Below, piece by piece: positions 24,973 through 38,106 of a DNA stretch of 64,000 bases. The stretch covers positions 4,590,186 through 4,654,185 of the forward strand of contig OX442317.1 of assembly GCA_949358305.1 (NCBI GenBank), given 5' to 3'. This stretch comes from Strigamia acuminata. Its lineage: Eukaryota; Arthropoda; Chilopoda; Geophilomorpha; Linotaeniidae. Position numbers and translations under genes: made by a program. Below the pieces are notes generated by a model, which was not told the DNA's origin, did no database searches, and saw only the letters and a list, made by a program, of their open reading frames with translations. Every line of letters starts with the position of its first letter. The stretch's first letter is position 1.

Positions 24973-27437
24973 ATGAACAGTTGGGGCGTGTTCTGGAAGC
25001 CCTTTGTCAATTTGATCAAATTTTTGATGTCATTATGGAGAAACGATTCGACGTTCTCATCGCCTCCTAAGCCATCAAATGGTCACATCGTATATAAAAA
25101 GGGGCTCAAGTCGCTCGAAGATGTTCCTGGACCTCGACCTTCGCTTCCTTTTCTTGGGACCATGTGGGTCTACTGGTTTGGTTAGTTTACACTTGTTTTA
25201 TGTTCCTTTATAAACAGATTCAAGTTACGGTCATCCGAGCACTTTGCGCATATCTAAAGAGTGCGCGCAAACAGGAAATCGGAATAAACTCATTTTAAAA
25301 TTCCATTTAAAAAAAAATTAAATTAAAAATAAAACAACAATTAAAAACATTTACAAACAAAAGCTTTTACGCATAATTCGCGCACTTAAAAGTGGTACTT
25401 AAAGGGGGTTCGTGGCACCCGTAAAGCAATAATGTTATTTTTAATTTCTTTAAAATGTATTTTAGGCTCGTACGATTTAAAGAAACTTCACAAAGCCAAC
25501 TTCGACAAATATTACAAATACGGGAAAGTTATGAAAGAAGAATTCCGTTACGGATGTCCACTAGTGCAAATATTTGACCCTAAAGACATAGAAACTGTGA
25601 TGAAGAATCAAGGTAGATGTCCGATGAGACCCGCGAACGAAGCGGTTGCGCATTTCCGCAGGTCTTGTCCCGAGAGATACGCCTCGTTAGGACTAGTAAA
25701 TGCGTAAGAGATGAGAGAAAAAAAAAATACCAAACATTTTTACTAATTAAAAAAAAATTGATTTTTTAATTTAAGTCAAGGGGATGAGTGGAATAATCTG
25801 CGGTGCAAGCTCAACCCCGTCCTCCTTCGCCAAAAAGTCATCAGCCAGTATCTACCATCGCTAAACGACGTGGCGGACGACTTCTGCAGTTTATTAAGAA
25901 GTCTACGAGATGAAAACAACAAAGTTCACGACATTCTTTCCACTCTCTACAGATTTGCCCTCGAATGTAAGTCATTTCAGACCTCTTAAACTCCTCTAAC
26001 CAATTATTTCTCTCTTTTTGTACAGCCGTCGTTATGTTATGCCTGGATACTCGTCTCGGTTGCCTGGACACAGAAATGCAATTAAATTCAGAGGCTCAAC
26101 TAATGATTAATACCACGATGGAGATATTCGAAGCTTATCAAGAACTCTACTATAATCTACCGCTTTGGAAGTATTTTCAGACGGCAAACTATAAAAAGAT
26201 GGCTCGAGCGGAGAGTACCGCTTACAAGTATGCAAAATAAAACCTTACTCGACTCTAAACAACATCAAAACCAATCATTTTTCCAGTATTGCGTCCAAAT
26301 ACGTCGACCGTGCGATGGAACAGGTGCGAGAGTTGCAGGAAAGCAGTTGTTTGAATCCGGAGGAATCGGGCCTAACGATTCTCATGTCGCTTTTGTCGCG
26401 AAAAGACATGGATCCGAAGGATATTCGCATGGTGATGGTTGACGCTATAGTTGCAGGAATCGACACGGTACGCAAAACTAACAAGAATAAATATTGTCAA
26501 TAAACACTCGTTAAATTACAGGTTTCCAACAGTTTGGTGTTTGTCCTCAATCAGCTGGCAAACAATCCCACAGTGCAGGAAACGTTGTATCAGGAGATCG
26601 AAAGCGTTTTACCCGCCGGGGCGCCTATAACGGCACAGAATGTGCAACATCTACCGTTTTTGAAGGCTTGTATCCGAGAAACTTTCAGGTTTATTTAATT
26701 TCTTTCTCCTTAAATCGCGTAAAGCAAGACTACATAGAATAATGGCGATTTGTTTACCTTTTGCCCCCCTTAGCTTCGCTGCACTGCACCGAGAAATTAA
26801 GTTTAATGTATGTCATTTTATTGGCGACACGTGTTTCTCTATGTACTCGTGATTACAAACGACCAGTGGCTAAAAAACCTCACTTAGCGAGCCGCTACCA
26901 ATAATAATACTTATCGTAATTGCAGAATTTCGCCAACAATTCCAAGTACGGTCCGAATATTACCCGAAGATGTTGTTTTGCAGGATTATCACATTCCAAA
27001 AGGGGTAACTATCTGTAATGAGTACTCAAACCGTGTAAAATAAATGCTTACATCTTTCCAGACTCCAATTTGTTGCCACACAATGGTCACGAGTCGTTTA
27101 CCTCAATATTTTGACGATCCCGACAAGTTCAAGCCCGAGAGATGGCTGGGTAAGGATGATTTGTGGAATTGTCAGTACTCGGTGTTACCCTTTGGCAGTG
27201 GCGCACGTGCATGCATCGGTCGACGATTTGCGGAGCAGGAGCTTTACACTAGTGTGACCAAAGTACGTATGATTCGTGGTTGCTGCGTTGTTGCTTGAAT
27301 TGACCGTTTTGTCTCCCCGCAAACAGATTATTCAGAATTTTGAAATTTGCTCGGTTACGAGTGAACCCTTGGAATGCAATTATCGTTTTATGGTGGTGCC
27401 TGATCGTCCAATCACATTCACTTTTAACGACAGATAA
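24973..27437 (+). CDS. Mitochondrial-clan cytochrome P450, CYP314A1 (shade)-like
   Basis: Haem monooxygenase. Nine exons: 24973-25180, 25466-25703, 25776-25966, 26026-26227, 26287-26467, 26522-26688, 26926-27004, 27062-27262 and 27327-27437; 525 aa, normal for the family. The proline-rich hinge is DVPGPRPSLPFLGT; the I-helix oxygen-binding motif is AGIDT (336-340); the K-helix ExxR is ETFR (393-396); PERW follows; the haem loop FGSGARACIG has its Cys at about 473. The internal blocks RPANEAVAHFRRSCPERYAS and GLVNAQGDEW, and the C-terminal EQELYTS...PITFTFNDR, suit the mitochondrial clan. I most resemble them to CYP314A1, the ecdysone 20-hydroxylase, but other members (CYP301/302/315) are not excluded. 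The start was chosen because a 5' UTR acceptor ends at 24939 and the ATG opens a short hydrophobic, basic leader. It is convergent with the LGR gene. Confidence 0.85.
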
Positions 27438-28337
27438 AAAGGGAGGACGCTTGTTTTGTATTATCTGATTGATTGCCTGGTGGTCGTTGATTGTACATGA
27501 AAAAGAAATATCTAAAGTTTTTACACTTGGAGTGCGCATTATTATTTATATTGTGCTAACTTTTATTCATAAGTTTATATATTTTTTACTGCTTATTATA
27601 TAACATTATCATAAAACTGTTTGATCGTGTAAAAATAAAACATTAAAAAAAAGAAATTGTTATTATTTTTCTTTTTTTTTTTTCGTTTTTATCTAAAACA
27701 TTTCTTCGTTTCTCAACCAACAATATAAAGATACATTGAAAATGGAGTAGCAACAATATTAGATCAAAATGACTACACAAATATTTTACAACTTGTGCCT
27801 GGTATATATCGGAGGTATATTAGAAATGAGTCGCGTCTATCGGACGGAGTTTGCCAGAACACATTTTTAGCTTGAGATTTGTAATAGTTCAGTACACCGA
27901 CACTTCATGACCCAACAATAACATCATAAGACAGTCTGCATTTCCATCCAGAGTAACAAAACACGAGTTAATACATAAACTTGGCAAATAATCGCCACAC
28001 TACATCAGCTCCCAGCTTCCCTAAATTCCTGCACTTTTATAGGCGGCCGTAAAACGAGTAAAATACTGGTAATCGCTATCGATCATGCCCACGGAACCGC
28101 AAACTTTTATCATTCCACAAAAAAACAGAAAATAAAAGAAAAATATGGCAAAACAAATATTTTTACCTCATTTGGTACGTTTAAAGTAATAAATTAATAT
28201 CGTTTGGTGGACAGAAAATGCAAACAGTCTGCTACTCTGATCTAACAGCTGCCATTTACTTACACTCGCAATAATAAATACTCTCAGTTCCCCTTAATGG
28301 ACTTTGGGGATAAAACACCAATCGTTTATTTATATTT
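27438..28337. other. Convergent 3' flanks of P450 (+) and LGR (-)
   Basis: Non-coding. A P450 polyadenylation signal AATAAA is at 27634-27639. The LGR 3' UTR must occupy the right part, but no clear minus-strand signal stands out, and the two transcripts may overlap. Confidence 0.6.
27634..27639 (+). terminator. AATAAA polyadenylation signal of the P450
   Basis: AATAAA about 200 nt after the stop codon, followed by an A-rich then T-rich stretch. Confidence 0.6.
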
Positions 28338-31300
28338 TTACCGCGTTTTTGTCCTTTCTTGAATAAGAGCTTGTTTTTCTTTGGGATTACACAAGGTCAC
28401 TTTATCACTATTGTTGGCACTTGACTGTAAAAGTTTGTTCTCCTCATCACCATCATTCTGGATTCTATCATCGAACACGTCGTCGTCGTCAAACGAAAAC
28501 TCCGTCGCCTTCTGTTGCCGTTTATCCGGTGGCGTTTGCAGCGTATCGTCCGAAGCGAACCTTTTCGGAACCAACTGCGACTCTTTAGGAATCAGCAACA
28601 GACTTAGAGACCTCGTTTGCTTGCCCTGGTTCGCGGAACCAGTCGCGTCACTCCCCAGATCCTCCGTCGACGGTGAATTCCCAGTCGGGTCAATATTTAC
28701 ACTGCAAGACCTCGAACTAATCGTGCTCAGCTTCCTCGGCACGAACCCACAAACGGACAACCCGTGACGCATCACCGGCTTGTACGACTCCACCGGTATA
28801 ATCAGTGGATGCTCGTCTTTACACGACGGATTCACCTCTAAAACAATATCCGACAACTTATTATTGTAATACTTCTCCGCACTGTCGTTGCTCGCTTGAT
28901 CAAAACTCTTCTGCGACTCGACACTCATCGACCTGTTGGGCCAATGGTCGTCGATGGCCACTTGGCGCTGCAATTTAGGCCGAACCGGTTGACGTTTGGT
29001 CGGCGATTGCACCGCGGGTTTGTCTCTCACACTGCCGTAGCGTGACGTTTGCAGCGCGCTCTCCGCGTGGGCGCCGCACGGTTGTTTGTCCCTGCTCTTG
29101 GGCGCGCTGCCGTCGCTGCTGACGCTCGACCTGGACACTCTCCACGTGCTCGTGGACGCGGTAGTTGCCGAAGAGTCGTTCCGGCTGTTACTTAGGTTGC
29201 TTTCTTGCGACGGTTTTCGGGTGATGCTCCAAGAGTTGCGTCGCCGCTTGTCCAGGAGTCTGGCGGCAGGACCGTGCGCGAGGTCTCTGCGCAAGTGCTG
29301 CTGTTTCCAACTGTCGGAACGTGAAGAGGAGAAATTCTCACTGCTCACACTCGAATGTCTTTTGTGCGGATTGTGCTGCTTCCTTTGGATTTCGGCGAGC
29401 GCGTAGGCGTAGTCGTTGGTGCTGTCTTGTTCCGGCTCGCCAGCGTCGCAAAGTAGGTAGCGGACTGTGCGGAAATTCCACGATTTTCGCTTGGACTTCT
29501 CTCCGGCCACGACGCCCGTCTTCAGGTGGCAATTGCACACCTGTCCGTTGTTACTGCTGTTCCGTTCCACGGAATTGGTGTTTCCCGGCGTCGGTCTGTT
29601 GGAAAAGTTGGAACTGTGTCTGCAATGACCAATGCCTCTGGTCACGCGAGATTCTTCGATGGCTTTGCAGATGAGGACACAGTCCTTTTTGAATTGTTTC
29701 GTCAGAATGGCGTAAAGAAACGGATTGGCGCACGAATTTAGCGGCAGGATAAAAACTGTGAATACTTTAGCTTCCTCCAGAGATATCAACTGCAGTCCGA
29801 ACGCCGCCGTCAGCGAGAAAAACGCGATGGGAGCCCAGCAGATGAAGTCGGTGAAGACCAACAGCGCCATTCTTTTGGCGATGCGCGAATCGTTTGAATT
29901 CCACGCCTGCGATCCGCGAATCGCGCAGTACATTTTCAGGTAACATCCCATGAGGACGAGAAAGGCCAAACCGTTGAAACTCATGAGGAAAACCACGTAG
30001 GCGAGCGACCAATCGCTGTCCTCGGTCTCGAACGGAAGGCAAATGGCGAATTTGCGGTAGTCGCTTATTCCGAAGAGTGGCAACGCGGAAATAGCGATGG
30101 CGTACGTCCATCCGCAGCCCATGATGTAGGAGGCGTGGCGCAAGGAAAGGCGCTTGTTGAGGTGCATGGCGTGAGTTATGGCGTAGTTGCGTTCCAAAGT
30201 GATGACTGCTAAAGTTAAGACGCTGAGCTCGCTGCTGAGGACTCCTAAAAAACCTGCAACTTGGCAAGCGGCTGAGCTTTGCCATTTGATCGCATACATT
30301 TTGAACTCGCCGAGTGTTGACGCGTCAACGACCGCTAGGAAACCTAAATATATTCCCATGAAGAAGTCTGCCAGGGCGAGGTTGCACACGAGGAATCTGG
30401 GAACGTCCATTTTGCTCCGGCTGAAGATGAGGACGAAAACGACCGTTCCGTTGCCCAGCATGGCCAATAAAAAAACGATCCACACTCCGCAACGAAGTGT
30501 CCACCAGTCAAAAAGATCTTCGCACGGCATAAACGGACCTAACACGAATTAAAAATTAGTTCACAATATATTTAATTCCAAAATATAATTAACAAAATGC
30601 ATTTCTAAGCTATTAGCAATATAATTGCAATGAATTTTGGAACTACGTGGGGATAAATGTAAATTTCTTACCCGGTTTTGGTATACAGTATATCCCCTGT
30701 CTCGAGGTTTGGTCATTGATATGTTGAGTTTTGTAATCTTCGAAGTATTCCTCTACAAGTTGTGGTAAATTGTTTGGATATGTGTAATCAGGTCCAAAAT
30801 TACCCCAAATATCCTCGGCAAACTCTCCGAATTGAGCAGTCAAGTTCTCTATATTCAAATTCAAATTATAGTTGAGTGCTGCTTAGAAATTCACGGTTTA
30901 TGCCGCATGCGTTACCATATCCAGGCCAGATGTCTGTGATATTAGCATTCCATAGACTCAAATCGGGGAGTTTATCTTTGGGTGGCCATATGATTACTTC
31001 ATTAACGTCCATGGATTGGTGAGAGGAGTCCGGATGCGACAGGGTAAGAAATTCGCAGCAGTGATAAGCATAGGACAAAGCGAGAGATTGGATTTTTGGA
31101 AACGAGCTTGAAGGAGGAAATTCTTTGAGGAATTTATTGTTGAATGTTTTCAAATGGCGTAAATTCGTCAGTCCCGTGCTGGGTAAAGTGGAAAAGCGAT
31201 TGTTCCCAAGATTTCTAGAGATGATTTGATAATAAACTTTTAAATTCGAATGAAATAGAGGGAAAAACTCACAAATCTTCTAGCTGCTTCAACGGTAAAA

Positions 31301-33822
31301 ATGCGTTTTCGTGAATGTTTTCTATTTGGTTGTGGACCAAGTCTCTGCGTTTAGAATTTAAAACAGAAAAATTAATAGTGTTTCATGAATGACATACGAA
31401 ATGTTTGATTACAAAATTTGTAGCTTTCCAAGTCCTGTAAAAGCATCGACTGGAATATACGTGATACGGTTGTCACCAATGAGTAAATCGTGTAAATTGG
31501 TTTGTCCTTGAAAGGGTTTGTTTCTCAGCGATATGATTTGGTTATTGGTCAAATCCCTAAAACAAAATCAAGTTCAAAATTATCCAAAACAAATATGAAA
31601 TTAAAAATCAATTCACAATAATCGCAATCCGTGACAACTTTTCAAGTTTGGAATTTGATTTAACAAGTTGCTTTTGAGGTCTCTGAAAATAAATACACAC
31701 AATGTTATTGTTTTCTATCTATCGGCCATTGATTCACTTACAGGCTTTTTAGTTTTGGTAATGCTAGGCATAAATTATCTGGAATTTCTGAAATTCTAGC
31801 CCGATCAATGCGCAATATTTCTAAAGAAACGGTTCCATTTAAATCCAAAAAGTGATCCAACTCCTTTACTTCAGAAATAATTCTAAAAACAAACAAAACA
31901 AATGTATTTATAAAGCAACAACAACAATTGCTTGACGTACAGTTTTTTCAATTTTGTCATGTTAGAGAAAGCGTAATGCCCAATATCCTGCACGGGGTTT
32001 TTCTTCATTTCCACAACCTCCAGGTTTTGACTATAACGGAAAACTTCATCGTCTATATACCGTATATTATTGTACGCAACAGTTCTAAAATAAAATAAAC
32101 GAATTAAAAATAAAATTAAAATCTCCAACACTAAACCATACTTACAGTCGTTCTAAAGAGGACAATTTAGTTATAGCTGAAGGTATTGTTTTTAAATAGT
32201 TGTTATTCAACTCTCTATAATTTTTAAAATGTTAAAAAATGACATTTTAAACGTGTAATCATAATAACTAAGTACTTACAAAATTTTCAAGTTGCTTAAG
32301 CCCTCAAAAGCTTCTTGATGGATGTTTATAATCCTATTATTCTGAAGTGCCCTACGAATATACACACATTTCATTTAAAAACAAAGAAAAACAAGTTGAT
32401 TATGACTTTGTACTTACAAAATAACCAATTGGGACGAGTTAATAAAAGAATAATTCTTCACTTCCACAATATCATTGCCACTGAGATCTCTGCAACAATT
32501 TCTATTACGTTTAATGCCACCTTTCAAGTTAACAGTTCCTTACAAAGCCTCCAGATTGAACATGAGTGACAAGGCTTCAGTGGGGACTCGAGTGAGGTAA
32601 TTGCTTCCGAGACATAATTTAGTCACATGATTCAATTCGGCCAATGAAGGTGGAATGTCAGCTATCATGTTGCCATCCAATCTCCTTCAACAATGCAAAT
32701 TAAATTTATCTTTGACTCGATTCACAAGTGCAATTTATTTCTTACAGTGTCTCCAAAGACACCAACGGTCTCAAAGCATCGACTGGAACTGAAGTTAAAT
32801 TGTTGTCTTGTAATATTCTGCAATAACAAGTGGAAGAGTTTGCTAAGACGTTTATTCTTTGGTTTAATTTCGTGCAGCTTACAATTCTTTGAGCCGGCTC
32901 AATCCGTTGAAAGTTTCGCTAGTCAGAAATTCAATCCCATTTTGGCCTAAATTTCTGGCAAAATTAACGCGGGGAAGAGAAATAAATACATAAATTAACG
33001 AACCAAAAAAATAAAAATAAAAATAGAAATAAAAGCAGTAATAAAGTGATTCTGTCATTTATTTTCTTTTTTTCTTTCTCCGTCTTCCGGTTAGGAGTGG
33101 GCGTACATAAGTGGAAGATATTGATCCAAGGAAATCCATTTGGAAATTACAATTCCTACCACTAGGTTGGACGATAAACATATATAACAGTCGTGACGCA
33201 TTTGAAAAACGCAAGATAACCATCTTTTTTTTATTTTTTTATTTTATTTTTTTTTCTTTAAATTGAAAACGTGATTTGAAAATTACAGAACAAACGTCAA
33301 GAGTTCGTTCGTTTATTTAGGTTTCTTTCAGAGTCGAAGTTTAAAAATTAAAATAAAAAAATACCATCATCATTAAAACCCAACATTCTAATGTGTTTTT
33401 TATACTTTGAAGTAAATAAACTGAACGCAGCACGAGAAGTGAATTGATTTTGCATGTTTCGCAGCTTTAAGAGCTTCAATTATGGTTAAATGACCAGAGC
33501 CCACCGTTTTGTTTAGATGAGAAGTTGTTAAGATCAAGAACCCTGCGTTCCCAAACATTTCATTTTGGTGAAGAACAATACTGAGAGGAGCGCAGTGCAT
33601 ATTTTACAACTTTATTCAGCTGCCCCTAGAGCTTTTCTGCACATCTCTATCAGAATAATAAAACCAACATTGATTCACGCAAAAATTTGCCTAAATTTGC
33701 ATTTCTTTTCTGTTTAAATAAAATAAACGGAATGATAAATATATACTTACAATTCTTCCAAGTAATGGTACCGCGAGAAGACGAAATCCGGCAAATGACT
33801 GATATTATTTCCACTTAAATCC
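28338..33822 (-). CDS. rk: Leucine-rich-repeat GPCR, rickets/LGR2 type (bursicon receptor), common body
   Basis: Receptor of the type-B LGR class. In insects, rickets binds bursicon and drives cuticle tanning and wing expansion through cAMP. Fifteen shared exons: 33751-33822, 32883-32954, 32746-32817, 32544-32684, 32418-32489, 32280-32351, 32146-32214, 31941-32084, 31742-31882, 31617-31682, 31413-31556, 31273-31344, 30916-31214, 30672-30848 and 28338-30538. The LRR exons are multiples of about 72 nt, all in phase 2, one or two repeats each (DLSGNN, NLGQNG, ILQDNN, RLDGNM, ALQNNR). The hinge has the YAYHCCEFL and YCIPKPGPFMPCEDLFDWW cysteine motifs. The last exon holds seven TMs (ERN in place of DRY, NPFLY in TM7) and a Ser/Arg-rich cytoplasmic tail of about 440 aa with RRNS-type kinase sites. 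Depending on the first exon, the full protein is 1320, 1337 or 1339 aa, each in frame. Identification is strong; ligand specificity is inferred from family. Confidence 0.93.
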
Positions 33823-35689
33823 CTGTAGAAAAAAAGAAATAAGAAAACAAGCCATCAATAACTTGATCCGATTAAGTCTTATCTTAAGTACTAAAATCAT
33901 GAAGAAGAATTACTCGACCAAAAACGGATAAAAGAAAATTTTTTTTTTCTTCTTCGAAAATAAAAACATAAATTCCATCCATACATTTCCATTTTCTTTC
34001 TTAAATTTCTTGTGTCGAATTTTAATTGCTTCATTACCTCAAATACACGAATAAATTAAGTGGCGCCCCCGCAGTGACAGTAATGACAAGTTATCAAATC
34101 CATTGATGCTGACTTTTATTTTAATTTGATGCCATCACGTGATCGTTTTCATTTTCATGCACAAAGTTCTAATAAAAGTGGATATTGGGTTAAAGTGAGG
34201 ACAAATCCTAGTTCATAAAACGGGATTTACGACAAGTGCCTGGCAGAGAAGCCAAAAACGCCGGAGAAGGCGGAGCTTTGCACTGAAAATTGCACAAAAA
34301 AATGTATATATCTAATCATTTTTTTTTTCCTTCGCTTCATTTTCATACGCATTCTTTCGCCTCCATTTTTTGTCAACTCATTTTAACAGAATTTCTCCTC
34401 CCCCTCTTAAGAATTTCCATTTTCATTCAGCCAAGATGGCGACCGTGATTTAACGCGCTATTGTTGCCACATTAATCATAACTTCGCACTCGCTTTCACT
34501 TTTAATTAAACTTCAAAAATGAGTATCGAATCATAAAAGTTTTTAATAAAAATAAAAAAAAAGTTGAGAATTATCAATACGAAACATCTCAAGTTGTTCA
34601 TGTCGACTGAAAAACCGAAAAGAAAAGAGAAAAATTACAAATAAAACAATAACAACAATAGAAATCAGAAAAACGATGATTACTAAACAGCTAATTTCTA
34701 TATTTATTCCATCATTTTAATTGGCTTTTTTTACACAACATAAAAAGCGGATTAAAAGCATTCGTGCGGAACCTTCCATTGTGTGCAGATCGCTTATTAA
34801 ACGCTGACTCGATGTCCATTAAACTGAAACAAATTTGTGCGACATGTTTACAAAAATCTAAAAGAAAGAATACTCCAAAAAAAAAAAATTTTTACTACAA
34901 AATCTCGACGAAACCCCGACATTCATTCCCCAAATTGAAAACCTCACGTCCGACAAAACTCAAATCATTTGCCTGCAATGGAAATTAGGGCTAAACGATT
35001 TCCCAACTGCCATATGCTTTTTCTTTCTCGCATTTTCATTTCTCACGTCTTGTTGATCTGTTCCTATTTTTTCCAATACAAGTTTGCAGATCTAAAAAAA
35101 AAAGAAAGAAACGAAAAAATGACCGCAGTCGCAAAAAACCAACATCTATTCTCACGTTTACAACGCAGCAAACGCAATCATCTCTTTTTCCAGCCCAAAC
35201 AATTTTTCTTTTCCTATTTAGCAAGTAAAAAGTGAAATCTCGCCGTTTGGCGTCAAGTGTCAGTGCTTTAAAACAATGTCATCCATCTGAGCTGGTAAAA
35301 GTGCGAGCGAACCCTAATCTCGTGTTCCTTCTTATTGCCTTGGAAGCGCACGTGCCGCGTTCGTTAATTGGCCAGAGCAGAGCGGACAAGTTTTCATCCC
35401 AACTGGTGAAAATTTAACCCGCCCACGCTTCACGCTACTTCATCTGCAACAGTGATCAATAGGAAAGAAAAAATCTCTCCCTGCCTCAGCTACGCCACTG
35501 CAGTTAATTACCGAACGAAGCCAACTCCTGCGAACGTTGAAAACGATTCATCGTTAAACAAATAAACCAGCTTCATCAATCATTTACCAGAAAACAAATT
35601 GCCCGACTCACATTCAAGTGTTATCTTGTTACCAATTAAAACACGCAATAAAAGTCACTCTTTATCTCAAACAATTGTCTTTTCCTCAA

Positions 35690-35840
35690 CAATGCATCGA
35701 AAAATTACATATTTTTTAACCTTGCACCACTAATTATTTTTTCAACAATGCACCGAACGATTAAATTTATTTTCAACAATGCACCCTAACAATTAAATTT
35801 ATTTTTTCGAACAAAGAATTAAATTATTTTTTGAACAATG
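35690..35840. repeat. Degenerate tandem repeat with AACAATG core
   Basis: Four diverged units of roughly 40 bp, each containing TCAACAATGCACC or GAACAATG followed by ATTAAATTTATTTTT. AACAATG matches the SOX HMG-box core, but the repeat may simply be a minisatellite. Confidence 0.6.
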
Positions 35841-38092
35841 TAAAGAAGTGGGAAATTTGTCGTTCATGTTTACCCGATATGTTTCTAATTTGGAATTCAA
35901 ACTCCGCTCTCTTGTTTCTTGATAATGATTCATTGTTGATATCGATTACCACTTGTTTACCCCCTCATCCGAAAGGCCAATGACCTCTTTTGCCGCTCGC
36001 GTCAATCAATACAATACATGCGATACCCCCTTGTTGTCATTGAAACAACGACATGCCAACAATGCCGTTCGCTTGCATTGTATCGAGTTTTCATGTCGTC
36101 CCACCAGGCGGTGAAGGGACAATAACCTCGTCGCACAAATCAAATAGTGCAAATCTGAAAGCGGTGCTGCGAACCAAGATTATCTTTGCCGCCCACGCGC
36201 GCGTTCTGTTGTGTCGCGTCGCACCGCACCGCATCACGAGCCCATTCTACGCATCTCACGCCCCTTTGTTACAAGAATGCAATTATCCGCACCTATTTAT
36301 TAACAATGCACGCACAGTCGACAACAAGAAGCAGATATATTTTATTTGCAGCTCGCGCCAAATTAATTTCCCTTTGGACCACAGACTTAGTTGATATCAG
36401 ATATTTGTAGCACGTGACATTGTTGAATGACCCCACGCGGTGCGTGGATCGAGGCGATGTGCAGTAATGCGGCCTGCTCTCGGATTAGCCAGAGTTGACC
36501 CTGCGGTCAGCAGATTTACCGTAATGTAAACAAACCGCGATAAAAATGGCCGACGTGAAAAGAGTCTGGGGCATTTTTATCTCGTGCGACGTTGAGATGA
36601 GGCAGTTTTGGCACTTGTCCAAAATCTTCATTTTTAAGACTGAGATGTGTGACTTTTGGGCATGTAAACACGAACGTTGTTGTAAATTTAATGTGCAAAC
36701 TTTTCGAGGTAAACACTCGACTGGGAGAAAACAAATTGGAAACAGTTGCTGCGTGTTCTGTTTAGACATTTGGGGCTTTCACTCGACGTTGTATACATGA
36801 ATTGCACTTGTTAATTCGCTTTTATTTACGCCCGTTTAGTGTGAATGGTCATGAATGGTCAGAGTAATAGGGATTAAATTTATTTATGCTTAATTATGAG
36901 TGAAACTTAATGCAGGCGTGTTGTTTTCGCAATTTATTGTCAAATGTAATTGAAATTTGTGTTTGCGAACGGCGCACTTTGTTTCCATAACGGTCGTTTC
37001 TGTTTATTTGTGTTTTTCCATCGCCAATTCCTCCATGTTAATATTATTTAAGATTTTTATGTTTCCCTTTTACTGCGCTAAATCTTGGCCCAATTTTCAT
37101 TTCATCCGCAGGAAATAGGAACATTCCAAAAGATTTCTAACATTTGACACACAAATGTTGGAATTATATAAATTCAATTATGATTCGCTGTACTTCTTAA
37201 TAAAACTCTTTAAAAATTGCGAAATCTTTTAAAAGATAACCCTTAATTTTAATAGTTTTAATTACTTTCCTTACGGGTAAACATATTAGCAAATCTGTTT
37301 CACTTAATGACCCAATTTAAAAGGTCTAATAGACTTTTTAGTCTTCATTTTCTTTCAGCCTCAACGCTCTTTGAACTTTGCAGAAATTAAGTGCGCGTTA
37401 AATATACAGCAAAACTTTAAAACATATAAAACGCTAATTCCCTTTGTTACCGACAACAGTTCGGACATAAAAAGCAGACACGACTCGACATGTAATTCAA
37501 AAAAATTTCGACTTCTCATTTGTTACATTTGCCAGATCAGAAACGTATAAAACTTGATTCAAACTTTATTGCGCGATAAATCAAGATAAAAGTGCAAAAA
37601 TAAGTTTCTCCCAAAGAAAATGTATCTCGTATTTTATGGAACTCAAAATTTACTCAACCAAACTCTTCAATTCTAACAAATAGCCGAAAACAAGCGACCG
37701 TTTTTCTCCCAACAATACTAAAACTTGCCAATCTAACAACGAAATTGCAACAAAGATTTACAACCGTGCGTAAACAATGTTCAATAATTTCTTCGCTAAA
37801 CAATCCGCAAAAATGTTCAACAATTTCTACGTTAAACAATTTCTTGGCTCCACAAACAAACAATGAAAAGCAAGCGCAGATGTTTAAGTGATTGTCACAT
37901 TTGAAGAAGAAGCCAATTGGCAATTAATGGCATAACGGAGCGTAGCCGTGATAAACTGTCACGCCCGAAAGCCATTTGTTTCCATTTGCCAGCCGCCATA
38001 TCAAGCCGCCATCCACTTCTTACATCCCATTGCAACAATCGACATCATCTCCGCACTGATCAACTGTGACAGCAACAAAACGCCGGTCCTTG

Positions 38093-38106
38093 GTTTCCAT
38101 GGCGAC
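38093..38106. promoter_or_regulatory. RFX X-box-like palindrome
   Basis: GTTTCCATGGCGAC fits the X-box pattern of RFX factors (GTNRCCATGGNRAC-like). It lies in the LGR intron with no ciliary gene nearby, so its target is unknown. Confidence 0.35.

Noticed and set aside
28381-30552. Plus-strand open frames over the LGR transmembrane exon
   Set aside because: Shadows of the minus-strand coding exon, which has clear GPCR motifs.
30866-30916. Frameshift in the LGR hinge
   Set aside because: The apparent shift is removed by a 67-nt intron (30849-30915) with GTAACG donor and AATATAG acceptor.
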